Part shown: piece after piece, positions 1 to 11,325 of the stretch
How the letters are laid out: every line of letters starts with the position of its first letter
Position numbering within the stretch: position 1 is the first letter of the stretch
DNA from: Typhlomys cinereus
Taxonomy: Eukaryota; Chordata; Mammalia; Rodentia; Platacanthomyidae
Assembly: GCA_023101885.1 (NCBI GenBank)
Contig: JALPQD010000088.1
Span: 5,181,501 to 5,245,500, forward strand
DNA: 64,000 nt
Direction: 5' to 3'
The notes under the pieces: generated by a model
What the model was told of the DNA's origin: nothing
The model's database searches: none
What the model saw: only the letters and a program-made list of their open reading frames with translations
Program-made: the position numbers and the translations under genes

Positions 1-477
1 AGTCAACATCAGCCCGTCTCTTATGTTTATCAGGAATCTAGCCAGGAGACCATTCTGCAAGCAATCATACAGAGCATTGCTAAAGGGACCGGAAAATCAT
101 AACTTTTGCAGAATCTGAGGGAGTGGTGGAGTGAATACAATGACAATATTTTCCTTTTGTTTTTCCAGTTTTATACAGACATACATTATGATTCTATTCA
201 CTCCCATTATCCTTCCATATCTTCTTTTCTCCCCTCCCCTCTCAAATCCTTTCCTCATACCACTCAGTTCCCCAGTGACTATACCAGACAACACTTCCTT
301 TTCTAAACAGTGGATTCCTGGGTGATGTTTGAGAATTGTTTCCTCAGAAGCAGATTTGTTAAAATTTCCAGTGAATAAACTTGGGTAAGGTACATGGCAG
401 CTGTCAGAAAAGGTGTCTGTTAACCAGAGCTTTTTAGTAAAATGCTAAGGCAAATTAAGAAAAAAAATCTAGAGTCA
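1..477. other. Intergenic, no gene
   Basis: No coding frame of substance. The pyrimidine-rich stretch at about 170-310 resembles the C/T-rich reverse complement of a rodent L1 3' end, and similar text recurs near 13660-13800 and 21225-21350. It is probably an old LINE remnant. Confidence 0.4.
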
Positions 478-482
478 GTCTT

Positions 483-916
483 TGTCATGGTTAGATACAG
501 GTGTCAACTTGATGGTTGAGGGTTCAAGCTCTGGGCACATTTATAGATAATTGGTAGTTGAGTTAAGCCCAGAGCAAACCCATAGGAGATTGTCTAGTTG
601 ATGGGGCAGAGCCAGCCTATGGTGGGTGAGACTATGCCCTGGACGGGTGAATAAAATACATAGAGCTGGTTGAGGAAGTTGGCATCCTTGTGTATACCTG
701 GCCAGACATGCTGGTCTGGCAAGTAAGGATTGTCCCTCTCTCAGCTGCTATGTGGATATGACATGGTCAGTTCATTCAGCCCTGGTGTTGGTGAAAACTC
801 TCCTGGTCAAGCTGGACCAAAAACTATAACTAGAAAATCATAAGAAAGTAAACCCCTTGTTACCTTAAACCATTTGATGGTGATTTTATCAACAGCCATT
901 CAGGTCAACTGCTACA
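483..916 (+). repeat. 5' LTR of the provirus
   Basis: 434 bp, starting TGTCATGGTTAG. It carries a GAATAAAATAC motif (~650) that could act as a poly(A) signal. The same family recurs at 2125-2555, 10718-11138 (-), 50552-50969 and 51424-51906. Confidence 0.75.
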
Positions 917-2124
917 GAATTCAGTACCAGAAAAATGGAGCGTTGCTGATAAATCTAGCTATTTGGACTTTGTGGATTTTGAACGACTTTTTTGGAGGAA
1001 TGTGGCAATGTTCGAAGACATTGAGATTGTGTGCACTAAAAACCATTCAGTTTATGGGCCATTTGGAAAATAGTGATGCTGAGAGAATGGTGCATTGTTT
1101 GGGCTCAGTTTGTGATGAAGGGAACAAGGACTTCAGTAAAGTTGAATTTAAAGATGACGGACTGGTTTCCATAGATAGAGGAGAGCTGCGTTGATGGTTG
1201 TGAAGCTTTGGAAAGGGCAGGCTGCAGAACAGCTGTCTTTGTTGGAGAGATGAGCGTCAATGAAGGAAAATCTAGTGACCTGCACTGGGGTGTGGGAAGA
1301 CATGAACACCACTATATGGCAATTCCATGGTTTGAAAACATGGATTCCTTCAGGGGCTGAAAGGCCAAGCTGAAGTCATTTGTTGCCCTTCAGAAGTTTC
1401 AGCTGTCTAGAAAGAGGCTTTTCCAGAGTCAACATACAAAAGTTGGTACAGCTGTGATTTCAGTGGACCAAGCTATGTTTCATCCTTGCTGTGCAATCTA
1501 TTACCATCCCACAGGTGATACTGGTTTTGGTGCACAATTAAGGGGTTCATGGTGAGCTTGGCAACAAGTGACAGGCATAGAGTTCCTTCATGAAGCTTAT
1601 AGCTGCAGAGGTGAACCCAGAGTATTATTGGGAATACCAATACTGTGGGATGCATGCTGAGGACAGTTGTGAGTGGAAATTTAACCTGGTCCAGAGAAAC
1701 TCTGCCTGTACAACTTTGAGCTACAAAGAAGGACTGGGATTGCCTAGAAATTTTTTGCAACCGTGACTACATGGTAAGCAGAAGAAGATAGGCACTGAAG
1801 TATAGGATGTGGTATTTGGTTTGTTGGACTTTGATATTAATTTGATGTTTTCTTATTTTCATGATGTTTTTATTTGATATTTTATCTGTGTGAAAGAATT
1901 CAACTTATTTTAACTTGATAGACTCTTATAGTTAGGTGAATTGAAATGTTAAAATGTTGGAACTGAACTTTTAATGACAGAACATTTAAAAATTTGTCTT
2001 TTAGAGATTTGGAATTAATAAAGTTAAATGTATTTATTTAAAAATAAATTTAACACCTGTGGAGACAAAGTGAAGGTTACATATCAAAAGTGATATGTTC
2101 CTCTGTCAATGGACAAGGGTGGAG

Positions 2125-2555
2125 TGTCATGGTTAGGTAGAGGTGTCAACTTGATCTTTGAGGGTTCAAGCTCTGAGCACAAATTTGTGGATAATTGGTA
2201 GTTGAGTCAAGCCCAGAGCAAACCTGTGGGAGATTGTCTAGTTAATGAGCAGACCTAGGCCTTGGAGGGTGAGACTAGGCCCTGGACAGGTGAATAAAAT
2301 ACAGAGAACTGGTTGAGGAAGTTGGCATCTTTGTGTATACTTGGCCAGACATGCTGGTCTGGCAAGTAAGGAATGTCCCTCTTTCAGCTGTTATGTGGCT
2401 ATAACATGGTCAGTTCCCTTGGCCCTGATGTTGCTGTGAGCTGTCTGACAAGCTCAATCAAGACTTTACCTTACAATCATAGGAGAATAAATCTCTTGTT
2501 TCCTTAAGCCATTTGATGGTGATTTTATTGACAACCACGCAGGCTAAATGCAATA
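2125..2555 (+). repeat. 3' LTR of the provirus
   Basis: 431 bp, collinear with 483-916 with scattered substitutions and small indels, so the insertion is not recent. It is followed directly by the target-site copy GTCTT. Confidence 0.75.
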
Positions 2556-2734
2556 GTCTTGAAGGGATTTGTATATTCTGTGGAGCTTTCCCCTCCCAAA
2601 GAGTGTGATTGGAGCCATGGCAAATGAGAGAGAACCTCAAAGACTGTCTTATATTCTTTCCAACAGAAATTTTAAAGGGCGGGGGAGAAGGAAGAAGGAC
2701 TGGAAACGTGTCCAGCAGCAGTGAGAGAAGAATC

Positions 2735-2820
2735 TCTTGTATCTATAATCTCAGCACTCAGGAGACCATGGCAAGAGAATTCGTGGGCTCCAGAGCAGCG
2801 TGGGCTACAGAATGAGATTC
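2735..2820 (+). repeat. B1-like SINE (7SL-derived)
   Basis: The order 'taatctcagcactcagga', then 'cagcgtgggctacagaatga', is the B1 core. It is followed by T/A-rich sequence. Monomeric and diverged. Confidence 0.6.
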
Positions 2821-2852
2821 CAAACCAAAATAATTTTTTTAAGATAAATAAA

Positions 2853-2930
2853 AGAGGGATTGGAGATGTAGCTCATTTGGTAGAGTGCTTGCCCAGGACA
2901 AATATGTTCTAGCATGTGTATGTACAAACA
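2853..2930 (+). repeat. ID-type SINE (tRNA-derived)
   Basis: Contains 'gatgtagctcatttggtaga' followed by 'gtgcttgcc', the ID/BC1 head with its A-box, and ends in an A-rich tail. Only about 30 bp of A/T-rich linker separates it from the B1 copy, so it is either a B1-ID dimer or two adjacent insertions. Confidence 0.65.
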
Positions 2931-2934
2931 CAAA

Positions 2935-3758
2935 CAAAAATAAATAATTTTTAAAAAAAGAAATTACAAACAAATGCAAGATCCATGAAATAAGAAGTAG
3001 AATTTATGCTGTAGGTTTGAAAAATTCGTTCCATCAAATGATAGGAGAAATATCTGAAATGAAAGCAAAGATATGCCCATCCAAATAAAAAGGCACTTGA
3101 ACAATCATGCAGATAAGATCAGAAAATACCTACCCTGTGTTATCTTACCGTACAATTTAAGCATTAAATATACAATATAAAGAAAACATCTTGAAAGCTT
3201 CAAGAATGAAATACCAAATCAAGTATGAGGGTAAACCAATCAAGCTATCAGCAGATACCAAGTTGCAAAAAAAGGCAAGCCAATCAGATTAACAGCAGAT
3301 TTCTTAACAAAAAACTAATGCCAGAAGGGCTTAGAAGAGCATTTCAAGACCTGACAGACAACCACCTGCCACACGGATTACTATATTAGCAAAGCTATCT
3401 GACAGAAATGATGGAGAAAAGAAAACTTCCCTCAATAAAAATAAACTAAAGCATTTTCTGGCCACGGAACAATTTCTACTGGAGATTCTCAAAGGAATTC
3501 TTCAAATTAAAGAGAGACCTATCCATGAGGCTGCAGAGAAGAATAAAACATGGTAGAATAGCATTTGAACAAAGCCTAAGAAGACACCAAATACTATAAA
3601 ATATCATGCATTAACACATTTCACTAATACTTCTAAATATTAATGGTCTACATTCACTAGTCAAAAAGCATCAAGTAACAGACTGAGTTAAAACCTATAA
3701 TGCATGTGATATCGTCTCCAATAAATTCATTTTAACCCCAAGGCATGCAGTCTTCAGA

Positions 3759-3804
<46 letters not shown>

Positions 3805-3970
3805 GGTAAGAAATGATGTCTGGGGTAAAGAAACAAGTTGACCATGGCTCCTTTGTAGAACTCAATCCAAAACTGGTCAGAGGATCCCATAAAGGTCATA
3901 ACACACTAATGAAGAGGGAAAAAATCAATCAGGACACTATCACCTTAAATCATACAATAGAAAGCAAAGC
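2935..3970 (+). mobile_element. L1 fragment: ORF1-ORF2 junction and endonuclease start
   Basis: A-rich degraded L1. Around 3635-3700 the frame reads LNINGLHSLVKKHQVTD, matching the start of the L1 ORF2 endonuclease domain. It resumes at 3820-3960 with KKQVDHGSFVELNPKLVRG, the next endonuclease segment of rodent ORF2. Between the two lies a 43-A homopolymer. Multiple stops make it non-functional. Confidence 0.7.
3760..3802 (+). repeat. A43 homopolymer inside L1
   Basis: 43 consecutive A residues, not at an L1 3' end but between two ORF2-homologous segments. It looks like replacement or expansion of an A-rich codon stretch. Confidence 0.9.
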
Positions 3971-4619
3971 AAGGTTTGAAAAGTATAGGGAAACTGTTCT
4001 CATATTGGAAAATGGGTACCCTAATGTTTAGTGAGTGTACATCTATCTTACAGAAACTTTCACGGGCTGCTGAGAGAACACCTATTCTGCAGTATTTCAA
4101 TAGAATTTTCTGTGAATGCCTATTGGGTCCATTGAGCTATGATGCCACTTAGCTGAATTGTTCCTCTTTATCTTTCCTTGATATGTGCCTGTGTATTAGT
4201 GAGACTGGATTATGAATGGTGCCCACTCAGACAGTAAATGTTAACTGTCAGTGAAACCAAGAATCACCTAGGAGACCGGCTTCTGGGTCCAACATCAACA
4301 TCTGTGAGAGAATCAACTTGGTTATGTTGATTGAGGCAGGAAGACCAAGCTCCTGTAGGTGGCGCTGTTCCCCAGCTGGAATCCAGGACTGTACAAGTGG
4401 GGAAAGACCTGAGCCTCAACTCTCTGCTTCCTGACTGTAGAATGCAATGTGACCAGCTTCCTCGGGCTCCTGCTGCCACAAGATTGATTGTGCTTTTTAC
4501 CTGTTGATACCAAACCAGCTTCCAAACCTACTGTTCCCATTTCCAACGTAATGGAGTCTACTCAGTTCCTTGTAGGTTTTGCCCGATGCACAACGAAGTG
4601 TTCTCCAACTCAGTTATAG
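3971..4619. other. Intergenic, nothing recognised
   Basis: Short frames only; no family resemblance seen on either strand. Confidence 0.5.
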
Positions 4620-6335
4620 CAAGATGCTCAACTCGAAGCTGTGGCTTCCGTAGTTCACTGAGCAAATTAAAAAGAGTCTATTATGTTATGAATATTGTCC
4701 CTCTTATTGTGTCTGCTAGGACCTTTCTTTGGTGGCTTGTTTCCAGTGTGTACTTCTGAGTTTTTCTCTCCATGAGAGAAAACTTATCTGCAGGGGGCTG
4801 CCCAGCCCTGGATCTGGTGCTGTCCCTCCTGGGGATTCAGCCTTGCCGCTAGCTGAGGCCTGATACAGATTGGCCCAGTGTAAAGGCTCAGATCGGGGTT
4901 TCAGTCAATATGAAACCGAGGCACATGTGTGTGGACACAGCACTTTCTAAGGGTTGGGAGAGCTCTGGCACCCCCAGAACACTGAACAGAGGACTGGAAG
5001 GCACCCTCCCAAGCCCAGTACCTTGCCTGCCTCGGGAATGCCCCTCAGCCCACAGGGCTTCAGTGGCATTCAACTCTTCACACTTTGGAGTTCGCTTTTC
5101 CTGGGTTCTCAGAGACTTCCCTTTCTTGATTTGGAGTTGAATTGTTGTGCTTGAAATGTGTCTGTACCTGAACATGGTCTGCAGTTTTCACGTGGTCAGC
5201 TCAACCAGTCCAGTGCTCTTTTATTATGGTTATATTGTCATGGTTCTTTAAGTGGAGTGGATATGCACACATCCAGTGTGGGGGCTTGGGGAAATAAACT
5301 GTCTTAACATCACATGTATATATATACACACACATATACACACTTACACACACGCACATACACGCACACACAAGATTACTCCTTCCCACAAGTTCTGAAT
5401 GCCTTTCTGCATACGGAGGTTATGACTTTCTAGGAAAAGGATGAGGGACTGGAGTTCTCACCATGCAGCAGACACTGCGCTTCTGAGGACAAGCAAGTAC
5501 AAAAAGCAGATGGTGAAGCTGAAAGAAGAGAAAGGGGACAAAGTTAGGGGCCAATGGGGAAGGGGCCCTGGAGAGTGACCTTACTACCACTAGGAATCTG
5601 GCGAAGGCCAGGTGTCCCCTGGCCCTTCTGACTCCACCGTGTGTGATCATGTGAGTGGGTTCTTCATGGGGAGAAAAGCACACGGTTAGGACACGGGGGA
5701 GAACACAATCAGAGGAAGTGCATTTCAATCCCTCCTTTACCACCGTCTTGTGACATGTTTCCTTTCTCTGGCCTCTAATTTCCTAGTGATCAAATGAGAG
5801 GACCGGATGCACTCTGTTAACCATGAATATTATTTCAGGAATGGAATATTTACCTTTACACGAAGCATGCCTGGAACTAATGTACTGAACTCATACGTGA
5901 AAGAGGGGCTGCCTTGATTGAACAGGAGGCAGAGCCAAAGCCCAGAGGATAACATCTTCCTCTCCCATCAGGTGCTCCGGGGAACTCCAGGGTCCCTGAA
6001 ACACAGTTTGAAAACTGGCAGTGCTCCTAGTCTCGGTTTCTGCTTTTCTTCAGTTGAACTTTCAAAGTAATTCTATGGTGGAAGAAAGTCTCCATGGTCA
6101 CAAAAATCAAGAGATGGGCCTCCTTTGCCCCTCGAGGACTTCCGGAGTGTCTAGGAGTTCATCTCTTTTTCTTACTATCAGTACATCTTGCTTTCAAAAA
6201 GAAAGCAAGGAAAAGACTGAGGAAGCGTGATCTCCCTAAAAGGAACTTAGAGTCCTCAAAGCAGGAAGAGAAGCTTGTCAGACCCCAGGGCATCCTTCTT
6301 CCTGGAGCATTTCACTTCCTTTCAGAAAAGCTGCC
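4620..6335 (+). repeat. Inverted duplication, arm A
   Basis: About 1.7 kb that matches, in reverse complement, 29787-31560. Blocks stay collinear from ~4630 ('tgctcaactcgaagc') through ~4810 ('ggatctggtgctgtccctcc') and 5090-5210 to 6335. Identity looks near 85-90 percent with small indels. A 105-bp core (6153-6257) is identical in both arms. A (CA)n tract at ~5325-5372 has its counterpart as the long (TG)n of arm B. Neither arm shows a recognisable gene or LTR structure. Frames such as 6094-6462 recur in arm B (29777-30028), but most differences there change amino acids, so selection on a protein is not evident. Confidence 0.75.
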
Positions 6336-6361
6336 TGACATGCCATTTCTGCCATCACAGA

Positions 6362-6464
6362 CGGTCCTCTGTAACTGGAAACCAGATCAATCCCCCTTTC
6401 TTTCCTTAAGTTGCTTGAGTGTGTGTGTGTGTTGTCTTACAGCAGCAGAAAAGAATAACTAAGA
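6362..6464 (+). repeat. Fragment of a MaLR LTR (3' end)
   Basis: Ends with 'cagcagcagaaaagaataac' following 'cttaagttgctt', the typical terminal text of rodent MaLR LTRs. The 5' part of the LTR is not recognised. Confidence 0.45.
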
Positions 6465-6680
6465 ACAGGCAACTGAATCATACATGCAGCGGGACATAGG
6501 AGTACAAGGGTGGGTGGTTAGAGAGGAAAACTTGTGTAGGATGGGACCAGGAATGAACACATTAGGAGACAGTCAATTTCATTGTATTTGTATAGGATGC
6601 CTCAAAGAATATAACAACAAATAATAATTATTATAAACAAACAAAATATGTTTGAACAATGTTGTTCGAAAGTGAGTTCA

Positions 6681-7960
6681 CCAAAAAGAATATAAGAAAC
6701 TAAAGGCAAACCCTAAAAAACAAGAGTTGTATCAAGTATTAAGTGTGCTCTGGCAAGTGGCTTGTGAAATGAAGGCTTTGCACAAGGCATCTTGTTCATC
6801 ATTTGATGTGTTTAATGAAAGTGAGTATGTGCAAATACCAAAGCAGAAGGAATTGTTGGATCTGGTAAAACAAGACCTGTATCTTGTTCAAATGACCCCT
6901 TGTAAAGACTTATTCACAGAACAGTTAACCCCTATGAATTTCCAAGTATTTTTTCACATGGTAAAGCACTGCTTTGGTAAGCGCAGTGCCACAGGATTGC
7001 ACCACTTACGTTCAGTGAGCACAGTTGACTCAGTTCCTGTACTGAGACAAGCAAAAAGACATCCAGAAGCAAAAGTAACTGACATGTACCCGCAAGACTT
7101 TAAGTGCCTCTTTGAAATTGTCGAGTGTTCTGGAAGCTACAGCTTTAAATGGCTCTTTGATGACACCATGGATGACATGATGGCGCCCTGGAAATAGACT
7201 CAAGACACCAGCTGGAGTTGATCATTGATTATTTGGATGTTACGGCGTGAACAAAAACCTAAACGCTAAATCTGAAAAAGTGCCCATGCATTCAATAGAA
7301 GATACCCCGTCTTGTTTGGCACCAAATAGGCAAATCTTTCATTCTGAAGTAGATACCTTAACAGCGGCTGCTGTTTTATTCAGAAGTGAGTAAAACAAAA
7401 ACTTAAGTTCATTGTGGATTGACCAGGCTTTAAATTCCCAGCTGTCATACGCCTGGTGATGCAGCTTAGTAATAATACATGGTTCATATTACAGTACGTG
7501 GTTCATATACAGGAAGCTCTGGATTTGATTCCCAGTATAAAACAAAAAAATACTTTTTAAAAAATGTCTATCTACTATTAACATACTGGTAGGTATATGA
7601 TATTACTGGTTGTAATTTACTTAAAAATTTTTTTTGACTAAACAACTTTAAATATTCCACTGTCACTGTTGCTGATCATTTGCAGCCTCTCTAGAGCTGA
7701 GTTTGTATACCATCCAGTGGAAAATAAGGAGTTAGCTCCACAGGGGGGTTCCTGCTATAATCCTAGCACTTGAGAGGTAGACAGAGGAGAACTAGACAGC
7801 TCAAGGTCAGCTTCTCCCGTGTCAGGCAGCAAAGCAAATGAAACGGAAAACTAATGAATTATGTTGGTATGAATTATCAAGTACTGTACAACACAATTAT
7901 TTAAATTTTAATATGATTCAATGTTTTTAGAAATTAAAATATTTTACATAGTAAAAAAAA
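6681..7960 (+). pseudogene. Retrocopy of an unidentified mRNA (3' portion)
   Basis: A perfect 13-bp target duplication, GAAAGTGAGTTCA, sits at 6668-6680 and 7961-7973. The right copy follows an A8 tail (7953-7960), and an ATTAAA poly(A) signal lies 19 bp before the tail start (7934-7939). This is the footprint of L1-mediated retroposition of a cellular transcript. From the first bases a frame is open for 171 codons (6682-7197, stop TAG), starting QKEYKKLKANPKKQELYQ and including FNESEYVQIPKQKELLDLV and CLFEIVECSGSYSFKWLFDD. Because the frame is open from the 5' junction, the copy is 5'-truncated. I do not recognise the parent protein. The 3' UTR contains a B1-like patch at ~7745-7845. No promoter is visible, so it is probably not expressed. 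Confidence 0.72.
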
Positions 7961-7973
7961 GAAAGTGAGTTCA

Positions 7974-10044
7974 TCAGTCCTGGAAAATGACAATCTAAAA
8001 ATATTTATTCATTCATTCATTTATTGAGAGACAGTTGTATCTACATTGCACTACCCATGCGCTTGGGTCAGATAACAACTTAGACAAGTGGGTTCTTTCC
8101 TTCCACCAGATAGGCTCTAGGAATTAACCACAGTAGATGACACTTTTATCCTGCTGAACCATCGCATAAATCTTAGAATATAATTTAGGGAATGGAATGA
8201 CCTTGTTGAAACTAATCCTAAGTTGGCAGTAACTTAGTGAATTCCTTTGTCTTAAATAAGCTTAACTTGAGAAAATATTTAAACAGATTTGGACCAGTGT
8301 TGCTTTAGCATTTTCTTCTTTATCTCTGATTTATATCACACATGCATGTGAGAATGTGTGTTCCCCAGTCATGCTTTGATATCATGGACACATGCACTTA
8401 GAATTTCTTAAATGTATTACAACATATGGGCCTGAGGATGTGTTAACAAATCAGACTTGCCAATTTCATTGCAGAGAAAAAAATTAAAACACTCTTCTCA
8501 GAATTGGTGTCTGTAACAACAGTATATTGCATATTTAAAATGTGCCTAAAAAAGTGTATTTTAAAATATTTTTACCATAAAAAGATAAGTAGGACTAGTA
8601 CTAAGTTTGCTAACTAGCCTGTGATAAAGTATCATAACTTAAGCAACTTTAGGGGAAAAGGTTTTAATTCAACTCACAACTCAAGATTATGTCCTATCAT
8701 TATGGAGTGTCACAGCAACATGAGCCTCAGACAGCTAGTCCCATCATATTCACACTAAGGGAGTAAGCAGGGGAAAATATATGCATTTGGCTTGATTTCT
8801 CCTTTTATTTAACTCAGAATACCAAATCCAGAAAGTAAGACCATCATTTTTTTCCACTGGGTCTTTCCACATCAATTAAGGCAATCAAGACAACATTTCA
8901 CAGGCATTCCCAGAACCTAGCCTTAATCTAGAGATTCCCTTTCAAGTGTGCATGGAAGTTTAAAAGTGAACTTTAAAAAAAAACTTACAAAGTCTGAGTT
9001 TTTTTCAACAAGGAATTCATGTATATGTTTTAGAGTTGAAACCCAAATTTTAAATATGTTATGCACAATGTCTGGCATTTCATAAGCATCCAACAAATAC
9101 TGAATTTCTTCCCTTTGCATGACTTCTCTAAACTGGCTACCAGATGAACTTAGGAAATGATTATTAAGCACATAGTCTGCCATAGATTTGTTCTCCGCTT
9201 TGAGGGAAGAGTAAAGATGACTGTGAACAAGGGTCCTAACAATTTAGAGAGAACACACATAAGCAAGAAAAAAAAAATGATGAAATAGAAATAAAGGGAT
9301 CCTATTGGAATAAGACTCTGTAATATGTATTCCCCTCTGGAGACGTCTAGGATGAAGAAAGGCTAAACAAAAGATTCTGTTGTCTGAGCAAGCCCTTCCC
9401 TTGGATTTAGCCAGTAGTCTAAGTGATCCTAGAATTGAATTGATGAGGACAGAGTGGTTTGTCAGGGGTCTGAGACAAGGAGTTCTAGCCCCCGCAGATG
9501 TGATTGTAGGCTGCTTAATATACCTCAGCATGCTGCATGCACACAATCACCAAAGAAAGAGGACTCCAGAAATGCTGACCTTTTACTCAAGAAGCATCTT
9601 GCAGAATAAGACCCAAGACAATTTAAACCCCATGTTCCATTCAGCTGACGATTCTCCCTGAAGTGGTTAGTCTGTCTTGGTCCCTTCTGACAGAATGCCT
9701 GGAAATGGAAGAAAAACTAGCAGAATCAGGAAAGCCCAATATCAAAGTCCAGAGAGGCTGTGGACAGGACACACACCCTCAGAGAAATCAGAGGAGGAAC
9801 AGGTAGGTGAAAGAGAGAATAAAACAGTCACATAATGCGGGTCTGATTTTCCCACGCACACACTGTGACAACTCCTGGCTGTTGGAGGGAGAAAGGCGAA
9901 TGTGCTACAGGTCCTTCACCCCCTCACCCAAATCCAGGGGACTCCAGACACAGCAGGGAGTTTGTCAAGGCGAGACTCATTCACTCACTCATTCACTTAC
10001 TCAGTTAACACAGCTGCTGGCTGTGATGACTAAGGTAAGTAAAG
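7974..10044. other. Intergenic, no supported gene
   Basis: About 2 kb without a recognised family. An 86-codon frame at 8923-9183 (-) and a 93-codon frame at 9380-9661 (+) exist. Neither shows a known motif, splice context or duplication footprint, and both are within chance length. Confidence 0.45.
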
Positions 10045-10393
10045 CCTGACTGCCCGCACCTCCGCCTCAGCCCTCAGAGACTAGGCAATGGATGGAGAGT
10101 TTGTCAGAGCAAGATCTCGGTTTATTGGGGATAACGAATCAGCTTATATAGACAAAGAACCAGAGAGCGTGAAACAGGCAGCCAATTATCTTAATGGTCA
10201 GCACAGCACATACTCTGCATGGGTCAGACTAAACATAAATCTATGTTGGCTCCTATGAGCCAATTAGGGCTCTCTGTAATGTGATCAGGGTTATGCATAG
10301 GATATTAGCTCCCAGCGCCATCTTTGGTCCCATGTGCTAAGTCATGCCCTGCTCACTCCCTCCCAGACTGTTATCCCTGGGCAGGCCCAACAA
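10045..10393 (-). mobile_element. Solo ERV LTR, ERVK-like
   Basis: Read on the minus strand it starts TGTTGGGCCTGCCCAGGG. It has a TATA box (TCTATATAAGC, ~10145) and then CCAATAAACCGAG (~10120), a poly(A) signal about 25 bp downstream. It ends GC-rich near 10045. TATA plus close AATAAA is typical of class II (ERVK/IAP-like) LTRs. No internal sequence adjoins it. The target duplication was not resolved, so the left boundary is approximate. 10394-10717 holds nothing recognised. Confidence 0.6.
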
Positions 10394-10717
10394 CATAAGT
10401 CTAAGTGTAAAATATAGTCCGGGGAACAGGTAGGAAAATCAAATGAGACATTATCTCTTCTTTGGATGTGTTTTCTAACTAGGGATCTTGAGTTTTTAAG
10501 TCAGTAGCAGTATTTCTGATCAGCACCAGCCTTAGAGAATAGGAATCTAAGAAATAGGAAACTGAAAATATGTCCAAGTGGTAAGTGAATTGGCAGGAGC
10601 CATACTTTATTGTAAAGAGATTTCAATGCATGTCAGTGTCCTAGGACCAAACCTTGTTATTCCTCAGATGTGGTGCCTGCATATAACACTTAATATCCTA
10701 CAGCAGTGGAATATCAA

Positions 10718-11138
10718 TGTTGTAGTTTTCCTTCATTGTTGCCAATAAATTCACAATCAAATGGCTTATAGTGGTACAAGGAATTTATTTTAGATCATGA
10801 TGACCCAGTTACAGTTCCTTATCCAGCTTAGCGGAACCAATACCACCACCAAGGGTTGAGGGATCTGGCCTCACTATATCCACAGGAGTCATAAGAGGGA
10901 CCCTCCTCATTTGTCTAGTCAAGTATACCAAAGGATGGCAACTTCCACAGTCATCCCACCACATCTTGTTCACCTGGTCATTGTTTAGTCCCACCCACCA
11001 TAGGGAGGGTCTTCCCCATCAATCGGATAATCTCCTGTAGGTTTACCTGTGGCTTATATCAACTATTAATTTCTCACAACTATTCCCAGAGCACAGAAAC
11101 TTCAGTTGGCAAGTCGACACTATTATCTAACTATGTCA
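10718..11138 (-). repeat. Solo LTR of the ERVL/MaLR-like family
   Basis: Its reverse complement aligns along its length with the LTRs at 483 and 2125: TGACATAGTTAGATAA start, a 'caggagatta' block, 'gtatacttgactagacaaat', and an end in 'ttggcaacaatg'. It lies just downstream of the OR at 11326. Confidence 0.65.
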
Positions 11139-11325
11139 ATAATCAAAAATTTTTTTTTACATTTCAAGAAACCAGGTATAAAGCACATCACAAGAAACAC
11201 CAAGTAAAGAAAGCAAAGTGCCTGTAGAAAATGAGTGTTGATGTGTGATCATTTTGAAATAGTTTATAACCACTTATTGTTACTTACATTCAACGAAAGC
11301 ATAAGGTGTTTTTTTTTTTTTTAAC

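Larger units (their letters stand above)
483..2555 (+). mobile_element. Complete small ERVL/MaLR-like provirus
   Basis: Two ~430-bp direct repeats, 483-916 and 2125-2555, bracket a 1.2-kb interior. Both start TGTCATGGTTAG. The LTRs end in ACA (916) and its mutated form ATA (2555). The flanks carry a 5-bp target duplication GTCTT at 478-482 and 2556-2560, the size expected of ERVL-class integration. Just inside the 5' LTR the text (about 917-960) resembles the MaLR internal start. A purine tract, GGACAAGGGTGGAG, directly precedes the 3' LTR and fits a polypurine tract. The interior encodes no recognisable gag or pol; its longest frames (874-1194 and 1473-1760) look fortuitous. It is therefore a non-autonomous MaLR-type element. 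The family name is not certain. Confidence 0.78.

Noticed and set aside
874..1194. 106-codon frame
   Set aside because: Starts in an LTR and runs into a MaLR-like interior; no known domain.
8923..9183. 86-codon minus-strand frame with a plausible-looking protein
   Set aside because: No motif, splice or retrocopy footprint; within chance length for 64 kb.
9380..9661. 93-codon plus-strand frame
   Set aside because: Same reasons; composition and context unremarkable.
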